Positions 1 through 11,161 of a stretch of 64,000 bases of DNA are shown here, piece by piece. The stretch lies in assembly GCA_002286715.1 (NCBI GenBank), contig NSJX01000005.1, positions 439,959-503,958 of the forward strand, given 5' to 3'. The DNA comes from Dentipellis sp. KUC8613. Lineage: Eukaryota > Basidiomycota > Agaricomycetes > Russulales > Hericiaceae. A program made the position numbers and the translations under genes. Numbering within the stretch: the first letter of the stretch is position 1; the number at the start of each line of letters is the position of its first letter. The notes under the pieces are model-generated. The model saw only the letters and a list, made by a program, of their open reading frames with translations. It was not told the origin of the DNA and made no database searches.

Positions 1-609
1 AGGAGCTCATGCCTGGTGTGATAGAGGGGGAGTGATAAGCTTCCATGCACTGTATCTGTATCACCAGCAAACGTTCCATACCATGATGTTTCAAGTGATA
101 CAGCATGCGCCGAACTTCCTGCTTTCCCCATCCCGCACCAATCCTCACATCTATATATACCGCCCCGAAAAAGGGACTGTGAGCACTCTGCCCCCGCAGG
201 ACGGGCCAGGACACCCACCTTCGTCGCGGAAATTAGTGTTGATCTCGACCTCCTCCTCGTCCTTGTCTTCTTCGTCCCCCTCCTCCGCGTACGCCACCGC
301 GCCCGACGGCTCCCCGAGGTCCCCGTCCGCGTCTGCGTCGTCCAGCTCCACGTCCTCGACAATCTCGCCGAGCGCACTGAGGATGTCCCTGATGGTCTCC
401 TCGTCCGTCTCCACGGACTCGGACGCCTCGATGAAGAAGCGCACCTGCGCGCCAAGCACGGCGTTGCGCTGCCTCGGGGTCAGGTTCGCGGCTCGTACGA
501 GCGGGTGGTCCGCGTCGGGCTCGGGCTCGTGGTCTGCCGCGTGTGCGAAGGCGGTTTTGGGGTGTGGTGGGAACGCATGGCTGGTGTTTGTGGGATCGGG
601 GAGGCTCAT
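1..609 (-). CDS. Partial hypothetical acidic protein (5' part only)
   Basis: The ATG at 609 opens a frame that runs to about 219, where a GT donor follows. A second exon probably starts at 114 and runs off the left edge of the window, so the 3' part is missing. The visible 130 residues begin MSLPDPTNTS. They contain a short predicted helical segment (NLTPRQRNAVLGAQVRFF, about residues 45-62) and then a strongly acidic stretch of Glu/Asp runs ending near INTNFRDE. The second exon would continue as RRMLYHLKHHGMERLL, which looks helical and basic. I do not recognise the family. An ATG upstream at 705 is possible but adds unlikely sequence. The exon-2 acceptor is uncertain: an AG four bases earlier would change the frame. 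Confidence 0.45.
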
Positions 610-1403
610 GGCTTGAGACTGCCCAAGAAGTCCGGGGATAAGGAGTGTATCTTCCCGATGGCTGGAATTGGCAAGTCGGTATACTGTGGCGTGCTTCAAT
701 TGCAACGCTACGAACTTCAGCTCGATGCCCGTGCAACGTTGTTATGAAGTGCGAATGCTCTGTTATCTACGGCCTGCCTGAGAAAAGTTTGAGTGATGAA
801 ACGGTTTCAAGTTTACCTCACATCAAGGCAGTGAGCACAATTTTCACCTTGGAAAACTGTATACAGCCTCGGTCACAAAATACGGACACATGTCGGCGAT
901 ACTTATTGGTACAGAGCTACTTCTAAAAACGATACAAAACAACATACGATGTACGATACAGCATTGCGAGAGCGAGGAAGGCAAGGCAGAGTCCAGTGGT
1001 CTCAAAGCGAAAACAGAACATTGACAGGGGGCGGAGAGGCGGGTAGAAAGCTACAAGTGCAAAGCGTGCAGAGGTACGATAGAACGGAAACGAAGACTGG
1101 CATGGATACAGTCCAAGAGCAGGAGTCCGAGAGCAGATAGTTCGATGCGAGGCCAAAGGTCCAGAAGCAAGGGGTATGATCAACCGTCCGGGGGACGGGA
1201 TGAAAGCGACGAAAGCGACATAAAACAACAGTCCGATGGTAGCTGAGCACAGAGAAGTCCAAGGGAGAATTGCGAACACAACGGAAGCGAGGATACCGAA
1301 GAACAGAACCAGAAGAAACAAGCGAGGGCTTCCAGACAAGACTGAGAACACAAGAGAAAAGCTTGACTAGTAGGTTTGATTTTGACGCCTGCGTGACAGA
1401 CGA
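610..1403. other. Intergenic region between two minus-strand genes
   Basis: This stretch holds the promoter of the partial gene at its left and the 3' flank of the next minus-strand gene at its right. A minus-strand open frame at 923-1351 is rich in hydrophobic residues, but it has no splice or start context and overlaps a second frame of similar length. I treat it as chance. No repeat or RNA gene is visible. Confidence 0.4.
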
Positions 1404-3422
1404 TCAACCCCATCTGTCTTCCCAGCTCCAGCCCTTACCCTCCAAAAGTACGAGCGGGTCGTCGCTCCCATCGCTTGCGACCTCCATACATACATCCTGG
1501 TGTATCTCAGAAGCCCGCTTCTTGACTGCGGCTGGGATTCGTGCTTTACCGTGCAGACGAGAAGCCGGTGATACGGTTTTGTCCTCCGAAAAAGGGGACT
1601 TGAGAAGATCAAGGGGATCGTCCGAGTCTGGACTATCGTCGCGCGCGGCAGTGATGGGTGCAGCAGAAGGTTCGGAATTGATGCGTGTATGCATAGGAGG
1701 GCGAGTAGGGCGAATGGTGCCAGAACGAGTGCGCGTGTAACCGCCGCCGGGGTGAGCAACAGGAGCTCTGGTAGGCACGTTGGCAGTTTTCTGTCCGAAG
1801 TCAGAGGCGCGGATGGTACCAGCGCGATCACGTCTCCGGGTTGGCTCGTTCTTGGCCGGAGCTTGGGCATTTGCCACCCCAGACAAGGCCGCGCTGTCCA
1901 ACGACCGTGAACGGTGGGGCGGAAGATACGGGGAGCCTGCAGTTCTTCCTTCTGTAAATGATGGCTATAGTCAGATACAGGTCATTAAAAAAAGTGATAC
2001 CAGAATGTGAGATCAAGATAAGGCGCATATATGCGTCCAAAAGACCGACCGCGGAGTGTATGGGGAGAGTATCAAAGCATTATCTGTCAATGTTAACTCA
2101 CCGTCAATGCCCATGCCATTGAGCATGCCAGTGAGTTCCTCTGCAGCAGGGCTAGAGCAAGGCGTCGGGATGCGTTCTGGTAGCAACTGATCAATAGCAC
2201 CAGCAATATTTGCAGGAGAGCCAGGAACGCTCCTGGGTGCTGTTACGGCGGCATGCGACCCTCTGCCTAGCGCGGGCGGAAGAGACACGCCAGCAGATGT
2301 GCTGTCGGAGAAAGAACTAGAGAAAATGCTATCCTTGCTATAATGAAGGGTTCTGCGGCGAAGGTTGGCGACAGATTCGGGAAGAGCATCCTTCATGACG
2401 ACATCCCCAGCTCCGTTGAGTTCTGGTGTATTTGGGGCGCTGGGCGTTCCCTCGCCTGGAGAATCAGACCGGGGTGACATTCCTCGCTTGTCCAAAGGAG
2501 TTGATTGTCCCTGGGGCACGTCGCCAAAGAACGCAGAAGTATCATAGCTCCAATCGGGCAGAGGCGTTTCGGCTGGCAAGATGTTTTCGTCGAAGGGGCT
2601 GCGAGAGAGCGCTTTGGGCGGGCGAAACCAGACTTCCTCGGACAGGTGATCGAACATATTTGTCGACGGAAGATGCACGGAGAAGCGGTCATGAGAGGTA
2701 GACCTCCGCAGACTACGAGGCGAATCGAAGAGCACGCTGTGATTGATAGGCACGTGTTCATCATCCTTCATGACTTGATCATTGCAGGCATTTGCGTCAG
2801 AGAGGGTGCGTGCTTTGGTATAGAAAGCAGGTTTCTTAGTTTTCTTCTTTTTCGGCGAGCCCGCCTTAGAAGCGGAGCGGCTATGAAAAGGGGAAGCGAG
2901 ACTTTTGATGGATCCAGAGTTTTCTTTGAGATTTCTAGAGCTAGTGCGAGAGAGCATACGACGAACTCGAGGCAAAGGAGAAAGCGGTTCAGGGAGAGCA
3001 GAAGAAGCGAGAGCAAAGCCAGAAGACGATGATGGAGTTTTTTTAGGAGGATTGACGTGATGAGGAGTCTGAAAGCTGATGGAGGCAATGTCGCTACCCT
3101 TGAGAGGGATAGTGAAGTCGTGGAGCAACGGAGCAGGAGCGAGCGTGATATCGTGGATGCCGTGGTCATTCTGAGAGGCCGGGGTTCTTTTCATTCTCTT
3201 AGGTTTTCTAGTAGCCTCAGCAAGATCCTGTTCTTGAGAAAGCGGGAAATGAGTGTTGTTGATAGTCTGGCGTGCTCGCTTCTTCATGCGCGCCGACATC
3301 TCGCTGCGAGGGATCTCCTCGCTGTCTGTGTTGCGCAGAGGCGAGGACATTGAGACATTGTTTTGGGCTTTGGAGCGTTTTTTTCTGTGGGAGTAGGTGG
3401 TTGGGCGGCGGGCGGACGACAT
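1404..3422 (-). CDS. Hypothetical disordered Ser/Pro-rich protein
   Basis: Two exons are supported: 3422-2102 and 1936-1404, about 617 residues. The start MSSARRPTTYS at 3422 is preferred; an in-frame ATG at 3512 would add 30 residues. The donor GTGAGTT follows the codons for GMGID, and the acceptor CTGCAG restores the same phase. The intron is 165 nt and carries a CTGAC-like branch site. The protein has no recognisable domain. It is dense in Ser, Pro and basic residues, with many SP/TP pairs and a basic KKKKTKK patch near the middle that could act as a nuclear signal. A short GMLNGMGIDG segment sits next to the splice junction. SP/TP density suggests a phosphorylated nuclear or cytoskeletal protein, but that is inference. 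It shares a divergent promoter with the plus-strand gene at 3655. Confidence 0.6.
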
Positions 3423-3654
3423 GGATGGTGGTGGTCGGGAGCAAGCGCGTCGAACGGCGTGGGACGCGTTGCGGTCACGAGGAAGGGGCGAGTACGTAAG
3501 GATCCACGTCATTGGTCCTGGCGCGGTTGGCAGGTGCTCGTGTCTCCTTGCCGGTCGCGACTTGCATGTTCTCTTTCTCTACCTGACCTTCACCTCCTCC
3601 CCCTTCTTATTACCCTTGCTTTAGTCTCTCTTTTCTCTCGACTGTCTGGTTACA
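3423..3654. promoter_or_regulatory. Divergent promoter region
   Basis: These 232 bases separate the start codons of two divergent genes (3422 minus, 3655 plus). A pyrimidine-rich run of CTC and TTT stretches at about 3590-3650 lies just upstream of the plus-strand ATG, as is common for fungal core promoters. No canonical TATA box is seen. Confidence 0.5.
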
Positions 3655-6361
3655 ATGGTCGTAACTCGCAGAGCGCCTGCCGCTCCCGCGTCACGCACAA
3701 ACTCGTCACAGCCCACTCCACGTCTTGCCTCAGGCAAGGGCAAGGGCACCGCTGGTCACCAGCCAGAATCTTCCAGTCCATTAGCGAATGGAGAGTCATC
3801 GAAATCTGGGCATGATGCACCTGGCTCGCGTGACGTGGTAAGTTCTCATTTCTGACACCATTTTTGGTACATGCCACTATCGCTTTCATTATTCCCGCAT
3901 CTTTATCCTTAAAGTGTTCGTGAGATCTGACGACCCGCTTGCTGCTCAGGACGATTCTTCAAAGAAAGGGTCCAAAAACAAGTCTAAATTCAAGCAAAAG
4001 AAAGGCGGAAAGGTATGTCGTCTGCTTCTTCAATCGTGCAGGCACTTACTCGCATCAATTGCTGCAGAAACGGAAAGGTGGCGGGGCCACTCTAGCCGAT
4101 GTGCTGCTTCGTTATCTTCTTCTTTTCTTCACTATCTACTCGCTCTCTGTCTGCCCCTCAGACGTCAAACTCCAATCCCCTGTCTGCCGTGGCCTCGCTG
4201 AATATCGCCGCCTAATATTGGAACCTTATATCCTCCCTACTATCAACACTGCTCTCGCTCACCCCTCAATTGCACCTTACGTCCAGCGCGCGAAGCCCTA
4301 TGCCGAGCGCGCTGTGGAAATCGCCACACCTATCGTCATCCGTTCACACAAGGAATGGAACTCGCGCGTCGTCCCCCAATGGCAAAAGCGCGTCGTTCCA
4401 CAGTACCACAAATACGTTGTTCCCGAGCTCCACAAGGCTGCTGCCTACATCGAGCCATATACCACACGCGTCGAACAGGAGTACGAGAAGTACCTGGGGC
4501 CATACCTGCGCCAGACAGTCGCCTACGCGATCCGCGCTGAACAGATCGTCGAGCCGTATGTTATCCTGGCTATCAACAAGTCCTATCAGGGCTGGCACAA
4601 GGCACGGCCCTACGTCGGCCCCGTCATCTTTCGGTTCAAGCTCGTCCTGAAGCATCTGCTTGCATTCCTCCAAGTCCAGCGCCGCAAATTCGTCGACCCT
4701 CATGTCGCGAAGATCTGGGAGCGTGTTCTCGAACTCAGCAGTGGATCTCCTTCGCTCAAGTCCAAGCCAGTCACCTCTGCGCCCAGTGCTTCTGTCACCT
4801 CTTCGGCAGTCGAGGAGCCCACTCCCGAACCTCAGGCCACTCCCACCCCTTCGAAGGCTGACTCCTCTTCTGTCGACGAGGGGCCTGCCGATCCCTCCCC
4901 GGAAGCGGAATCTGTAGACTCATCGGTCTCTGTCAGCGAGACTAGCTCAGAAACTGTTTCTGCATCCACTATCGCAGAGCCGCCTGCGACGTCTAGTTCT
5001 GTCGCATCCGTCAGCTTGGAATCCGTGCACGCAGTCTCCGAACCGTCTGAGACTGCTGCAGCCCCCGCTGTGACCCTCGAGCAGGCCACCGATGCCCAGG
5101 TCGTTCTCGAGGCCGACGTCGAGTCTGTCGATGCCGAGACGACTGATATCGATCTGGATGCGTTCGCTGCTGACCTTGGTCTTGACGACGTCGAAGAACC
5201 GGAGCCGGAGCCAGAAGAGGAACCGGAAGCTGCTCAGCCCACGGCCTTGACTGAGGAAGAGGAGGCAGAGCGCTTGCGTTTGAAGAAAATCGAGACTGCT
5301 GAGAAACGCGCCAATATCATGGGAAGGCACACTGTGTGGGAGGAGAAGGTCGAGGCGCTTATCAAGGACAACAAGAAGGTGCTGCGCAAGCGCCTTGTGG
5401 CACTTCGCAAGGCGGCTGTGGATGAGCTGAAATCCTCCCCAGAGATCAAGAAGAATGTGGACGGCTTGTTGGCTGAGGCGGAGAAGTTCCTCAAAGGCGC
5501 AGAAGCGTACATCAAGAACTTGCAGAAGAATCAGAACAAGGCCGGTGACAAGCAGACGCTATTGGAGAAGGTTGTCAGCAAGATCGAGGACAAATTCTCA
5601 GAACGTCTGCGGGAAACCGAGGCCCTCGTGGACGAGTGGTACTCCAACCACTTGAGCAAGGAAGCGCAAGAGGTGAGCTTTCATGGCGGTTCATGTGGGC
5701 GCCTCTATTTAATAGCTGTCCCTTAATAGGTGGAAACAGTCACAGCCGAGGTTCGGGACCTAGCCGACACCGCACAAGCTGATATTGGTATTGACTATGT
5801 ATGGCTTGACGACGTCACATACGCGGACTGGCAGCGCTACCACGACCTTCTTCGCCGTAAGGCCATTTCGTTGACAGATGACGCAGCCGGGGCTGATATA
5901 TGCTTTCCACAGGAAGCGACAACTTTACCGAGCACGCGTGGTCCGTACAAAACGGCACCCACCCTTCTCCGCCTGTCAATCCTGTTCCTGCGGCCATTGA
6001 GGAGTTGCAGACGGACGTGCAGGACATCGTGCTCGGCTTTGAGTCACGTCTGCACGATATCAAGCGTAAGGGCGAGCATGCGGTCGGAGCTGAGGCTGAG
6101 GATGGGGCGTCCGGAACTCATGCGGGTGAAGATGCCGGTGCCGGCGACGCTGAGGATCCCCAGGTGTCCATTCTGCCCATCGCTGACGAGCCTGCTGGCG
6201 ATGATGCCGCGGCTGAGCAGGCGGAGGCGTTCATCGGTCGGGGAAAGGAAGAGGTTGAGGAAGCTTTCGCCCGGGCGAAAGTCCTTCTGGAGGAAGCTGA
6301 ACGTGCGCGGGCGACTCGCAGAGCCGAGGCACATGCTGCGCCTTCACACGAAGAGCTGTGA
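3655..6361 (+). CDS. Conserved basidiomycete membrane/coiled-coil protein
   Basis: Five exons: 3655-3837, 3950-4012, 4068-5672, 5730-5856, 5913-6361, giving about 808 residues with all phases matching. The order is a Ser/Pro-rich start, a Lys-rich segment, one hydrophobic membrane segment (about residues 88-108), and a region of repeated PY-containing units (EPYILP, APYVQ, KPYAE, EPYTT, GPYLR, EPYVI). A long Ser/Glu/Val acidic linker and Lys/Glu coiled coils follow. Near the end comes an aromatic motif, YVWLDDVTYADWQRYHDLL, then NGTHPSPP and an Ala/Glu coiled-coil tail. I recall this type being auto-named 'transcription factor hoxa13' in agaricomycete genomes. Nothing in the sequence supports a homeodomain. 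An organelle-membrane protein with an amphipathic, apolipoprotein-like repeat is my inference from the single membrane segment and the repeats. Confidence 0.75.
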
Positions 6362-8323
6362 TCAGGGGCAGACGTGTTGCCATCTGTTTTGAAATCCCTG
6401 GGGTTATTATCATTGTGAGTGTCAGTCAGTCGTCTGCCAAGTGTGACTTTCATTTACGCTTTCGCATAGAACGCTATTTGTCTGTCGTGATCTATGTTCT
6501 ATGCTTAAAGGATTACTGAGTAATGAAACGACCCCCTGCCATGATATAGCAATGCTACGCGTAAGAAGTGCGAGCCTATCTCTTCATGTTGCTAACACGG
6601 GAAGTATTGTTGGACTGCCTCCCGGGCTGTAAGGTATACAAGGCATTGCCCCTGGAACTTGCTCAATATGGTCTTATGTTGTCAGAGCCGCTGAAGCAAG
6701 TCAGCGGATCAAGGTCGCTGTCGACAGCCTGACGATCCGTCGAGCGACTCTGAGGTACATGTTTATTCTTGTCGTTGACAGTACGCGGCAGAGTCTATGC
6801 ATCACACACAGCAAACATGCCCAAGGCCCCGACGAGCGTCTAACCCGGGACTCCAGATGCTTCTGCGCGCTCCGGAGAGCTCACTAATGGTCGCTGAGTT
6901 ACCGCTGCTGCCGGTGCGATGCACATGGCACCCGGGTGGTCCTGAGAAGGCCAATAGGCCCGGCGCGCACATGCGCGGTGTCCGCCTTGTGGGCCCACAG
7001 GGGGCCAAGGGACGCTGAGAACCAAATGAAGTTCTGTCATACATACTTGTGCGCGCCAGGCAGCTGCCTTCGGTGCCATCATTCTTCGGCAGATCAGCCT
7101 GGACGTTGGTCTGCAGCTGTACCTGTGCCCTGTCCGAACCAGCAAGATCACGCTTCCTTCCAGATCCCTGAGCCCCGTGCGCACACGCCCGCGCGGTGAT
7201 CCGACTCGGAGGCCTCGCCTGCTGCTACTTGCTATGCAGTGCTGAACATACAGACCTTCCTTTCTCGGACAGAACGGTGGTCAGCGCGGGCTTTGAGAAT
7301 CGACGGTTGCGACGTCAACGTCAACGCTGAGGTGCCGTGGTCAAGCACCCAGCCACGGACGTCCTTGCGACACACAGCGCACATTTTAATTCCTATCACG
7401 CGCAAGTGCATAAATGCCGAATAACGTCTACATGTGCGGCGATTGCGCATGTAGCATGCAGCTAGCACGCAGGCTGACAAGGACCGTACCACGCCAGTCA
7501 TGGTGGTGGATCCATCTCTCGCCCTGCACCTTATGGCGGTACACTGCATGCGCCGCGGTAAGCCGCGACCAGTCACTACGCTGGCAGTCGCCACCCAGAC
7601 CAGCCGTTTCATCGCGTAACGTTATCCGACGTCGGTCACTGCTGCGTGCGTGCGGCCCGGCCCAGGTGCTTCGTGTTTCGTCCTGGCGTGCGCAGTCGAC
7701 GTCTGAATCGACGCTGTAGCCAGTGCGAGATGCATGAGTTATGTGCACACGCCGCAAGCGTAGGCCGCTGGTAAGCTGGCACGTCCCGCCGCATGGGTAC
7801 GCGTGTTTCCATTCAGTTCGGTTCGGTTGTTGAGACGGACACAGCCCAGAAAGCTTACAAGTGCATTGTGTCAGCAGCGAGCACCTGGCGTTGGAAAATT
7901 CCGAATTGAAGGTGCCGGTTGGACCGCATGTCTGAGGAGATGGGAGCCGTCGTCGTCGGGACTCGGGAGCGTGATACGCGAAATGAACGACCGCCTCGCG
8001 GGAGATAGAATTCAGAGGGTAGGGATGGTGAATACTTAACGGCATCGCATCTGAGGTGCACAGGTGTCCTCGGTACTGGTTTGACAAATCTTGGCCTGGG
8101 CAGTTCGCTACAATGACTCAGGTGAATGCAGGCTTTCTGGAATGGGCGATGAAGCCAATTCATTGCAAAACGGTAGGTAGGAAGCACGAGGGGAGCCTAT
8201 ATCAAGAAATAGGTACAACGCGTGGTCGGATCACTGATGGATTGGCACTGGCAGCATACAAGTTTAGACAAAGAAGATAAAGACGATACAAGAAAGTGTA
8301 AGGGACTTGATGAACGGGCGATC
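6362..8323. other. Gene-free stretch of about 2 kb
   Basis: This lies between the convergent 3' ends of the membrane-protein gene and the HP1 gene. Open frames of 100-220 codons occur on both strands (the longest, 7428-8087 minus, starts at a non-ATG codon or an internal Met). None has splice structure or recognisable sequence. I see no long direct or inverted repeats and no transposase motif. Confidence 0.45.
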
Positions 8324-9394
8324 TCAATCTTCCCCAGCTTCGTCCTCGGGGGCCTCGGCTTCCTTCCAGCGGAGACTGCTCTCGTAAAACTGGATGAGCT
8401 ATTGGAGTGACGGTGTCAGTGGGATTGAATGCGCCACAAATGAGCACAGACCTTTTGGGGAAACTTCTTCGCGCAAAGTGAAGAGGGCTCGACGCATGGC
8501 TCGAGGTCCCGCCTGGAAAGGGTGCGTGATGAATCTCTGATGACTGAAACGAAATGGACTCAGGAGATCCGAACGTACATCTTGAAATAGACAATTAACG
8601 AATCGTTCTCTCCTTTCTCCACGGTCTCGACCTTCTCAACAAGACGCTCCCAGCTGGTCATGTCACTGTATTTCTTTATTTCACTTGGATGGACGTGCTT
8701 GGGTATGGCATCTCCTGCGTCAGATTCTTCGGGAGCAGGAGAATCCGCCTTTGCAGCGCGCGAGCCGCCATTGCTCTGCCGACTCTTCTTCCTTGCCCTG
8801 ACCGAAGTGTCCTCTTCCTCCTCATCTGAGTCTCGTTTCGTCTTACTTGGCCTACCCCTGCCGCGCTTCTTCGTAGTAGAGGCAGACTCGGCGACAGGGG
8901 AACTCGCCCTTGCAGTTGAGGTCCTGGGCGCCTTAGGTTTCGTCTCGGACGCCTTCTTAGCCTTCCGAGTCTTCGCCCAGTACTCTTCTATCAGGTCTTT
9001 CGCATTTCTGAATAAGTGAAAACGACGCGTTTTGTTCAGCGGTGGCTCCTTTAGAGATATAAAGAATAAAGTACGCACCCAGCATCTTCTTCCCTGACCC
9101 AGCTGTTGTCTTCGGGTCCGAAGCCCTTCCAGCTCACGAGGTAACCCATGATACCCTGACGAGTGGCAAAGATAGGATCGGAGGTCTAAAGTGAGGAAAA
9201 ATGAAACCTACTTTTCCGAATATACCGCGTTTGGCTTCGATAATGGACTCAATCTCATACTCGGCCTCCTCCTCACTGCCCTCCGCGTTCGACGCGTCGT
9301 TTCCGTCTTCGGTGGCCTGCTCTTTGGAGTCCTTGCTGGACTTCTTCTTGCTCTCCACATCCTTCTCAGAGTCAGAATCAGCAGCACGGGCCAT
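8324..9394 (-). CDS. HP1: HP1-type chromodomain / chromo-shadow protein
   Basis: Five exons: 9394-9212, 9155-9079, 9007-8579, 8512-8452, 8398-8324, coding for 274 residues. An acidic N-terminus leads into a chromodomain (about residues 46-100). It begins YEIESIIEAKRG and contains YLVSWKGFGPEDNSW, the fold that binds methylated histone H3 lysine 9. The expected aromatic cage positions are Tyr46, Trp and Phe (in WKGF). A basic hinge follows, with GRGRPSKTK as an AT-hook-like motif. A chromo-shadow domain comes last (about residues 195-262), ending KFPQKLIQFYESSL, which normally dimerises HP1 and recruits partners. Domain order, length and spacing match HP1/Swi6. The expected role is heterochromatin assembly in the nucleus. 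The fourth exon is only 61 nt. It was placed by choosing the acceptor that restores the CPQKL-like motif. Confidence 0.88.
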
Positions 9395-9696
9395 GGTGAG
9401 TGCAGAATAGAAAGGACACCAGTGAGACAAGACGCGGCGCGTGCAACGAGGAGGACAGGAGAGCCGTGGGAACTCAACACGCCCAACACGTTCGCTTTCA
9501 ACCGCCGCGCCACCGAAGCTTCGGGAAATACTAGGGAAATACGCGACACTAGCACTCGGAGTTTGCTTTGTACCAAGGTTGAAAGGTCTCGAAAGCAAAG
9601 ACCTATATTAAATTGAATACACCATAATCACGGTCCAAGAAAGTATATATGCACAACTAGTGAACAAGCGAATGCCATCCCAATCCACACAACATT
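9395..9696. other. Short spacer between HP1 and Y14 genes
   Basis: This spacer contains the HP1 promoter and the Y14 3' flank. No TATA box or RNA gene is visible. Confidence 0.4.
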
Positions 9697-10437
9697 TTAG
9701 TCCCTCTCCCGTCGTCGGGACGGACTTGCGCTCCGGCCTCGTCCTCCACGACCCTTCTTCGGGCCAGATGGCGGTGGCCGCACGAAGGCATAATCGCACT
9801 GAAGGGTCTGCTCGAGCAGTGGTGTCCCCGATGCGCCATCGATCGCCGCCTGTGCCTCGGCCATGGTCTCGTACTCCACCAACGCATATCCCTGCAAGGG
9901 CGAGAGCAAGAGGTTAAAGACAAGCAGAACAGCATGATGCGACACGACGGACCTTCACGTAACCTGTTCTCCGATCAAGGTTGAGGTGCAGGTTTTTGAT
10001 TTCCCCGTATTCTGCAAATTTCTCGTGGACATCCTCCTCTGTAGCCTCTTCGTGCACATTCGTGACAAGGACTATCCAGCCCTCTACGGCTGAGTGACGT
10101 GCGAAGAGACATGTCAGCGTGAGACGGAGCTAGCAACCTGCACTGGGGACATACAACGCGCGGCCCTGGTGTCTGAGTTGCTCACTTGAGTCTCGACTCG
10201 ATCGAATGTCTGCTCGGAGCTGACTCCGCCTTCATTTCCACCTGTATTCCGATGATAAAGTGAGTGAATTAACCATGGTTTCGCAGAGAGAGCTGTGCGC
10301 ACCAGCAGCGTTTTGAAAGCCGCGTCCGCGCTTCCTGATAGGTCCACCGGCGTTGGCGACTGACGACGCGTCAGTAGGGATTGGAGAGAGAGCGCACGGT
10401 ACCTACCCTCATCAATGTTCATTTCTTCGTCGGACAT
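9697..10437 (-). CDS. RBM8A: Exon junction complex RNA-binding protein Y14 (RBM8A)
   Basis: Five exons: 10437-10407, 10359-10303, 10241-10158, 10089-9953, 9891-9697, coding for 167 residues, the usual Y14 length. The N-terminus [10 protein letters not shown] is followed by KRGRGFQ and DRVET, both typical of Y14. A single RRM (about residues 60-140) starts [19 protein letters not shown]. Its RNP1-like strand is [12 protein letters not shown], and an [12 protein letters not shown] strand closes the fold. The tail is [15 protein letters not shown]14 pairs with Mago in the nuclear exon junction complex, which marks spliced mRNA. The first exon has only 31 nt. The donor of exon 3 (GTTGTA) is weak, so that boundary is the least certain. 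The gene lies head-to-head with the MYND gene at 11162. Confidence 0.9.
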
Positions 10438-11161
10438 GATGGTCGTCTGGGAGGGGAAAGCGCAGATGGCGTTGGAGACGTTGAAGAGGCAGCGCCGTGC
10501 GAGGCCAACAATGCCGGCGAGCGCCGGTGTCGGCAGCTCCGTATGGAGAGGGCTTCCCGCGGCGCCGTCGGGTCGGACGCGCTTGGAGGCTACACTCGGC
10601 TGGCACTGCTGCACTGGCATCAACTGGGTCACGGTCGCCGTCGTCTCACCCCGACATTCTTTCCTTTTGCCTCTCGCACAGCCGTATTCCCCCCATGCGT
10701 GTCCAGGCCCGCCGCGGACAGCGTGGCCACCGTGCCGACGGACTTGGCCACCCGCTCCTCGCGCTCCGTGATCTAAAAGTCCCCGTGTCACTCTTCCGTG
10801 CCTCCACTTCAACTCAGTCCCGGCCAATTGTGCGCCAATTCCGAGGCTCTCCGGGCAGCGGGGGAGGCAATCGCGATTCAGCGTTAACCGCTTGTTTCCC
10901 ATCACAGATTCAGACGAGTCGCGACCATCTCTACGGCCGTCCCTGAGTCGATTTCTTCATGTCGAGTTTTTATCTCATCGAACGTTCCACGGTATTGCTG
11001 CCTCCTGCCAGCTCGCACCGCATATTACATATTCTGCTAGGATTCTCGTCCTAGAGACTCGGGGACTATAAAAGACCCAGTGGTTCAATGGCTTTGGTTC
11101 ACCACACCAGCTCTCCCTCCCTTGCTAATTAGCCTTTACTCTCTCTTGCTCTCTCTTGACT
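10438..11161. other. Divergent intergenic region, Y14 / MYND genes
   Basis: This 724-base region separates two divergent starts. A frame open on the minus strand through 10438-10905 is upstream of the Y14 ATG and is probably 5' leader or chance. A TATA box near 11067 serves the plus-strand gene. Confidence 0.45.
11067..11074 (+). promoter_or_regulatory. TATA box upstream of MYND gene
   Basis: TATAAAAG lies 88-95 bases upstream of the ATG at 11162, followed by a CT-rich leader (CTCTCCCTCC, CTCTCTTGCTCTCTC). This spacing suits a TATA-driven start site about 30-60 bases downstream. Confidence 0.6.

Noticed and set aside
923..1351. Hydrophobic 142-codon minus-strand frame 3' of the disordered-protein gene
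   Set aside because: It overlaps another frame, lacks a plausible start, and lies where a 3' UTR is expected.
7428..8087. 219-codon minus-strand frame in the gene-free region
   Set aside because: No recognisable domain, no introns, poor codon bias, and competing frames on the other strand.
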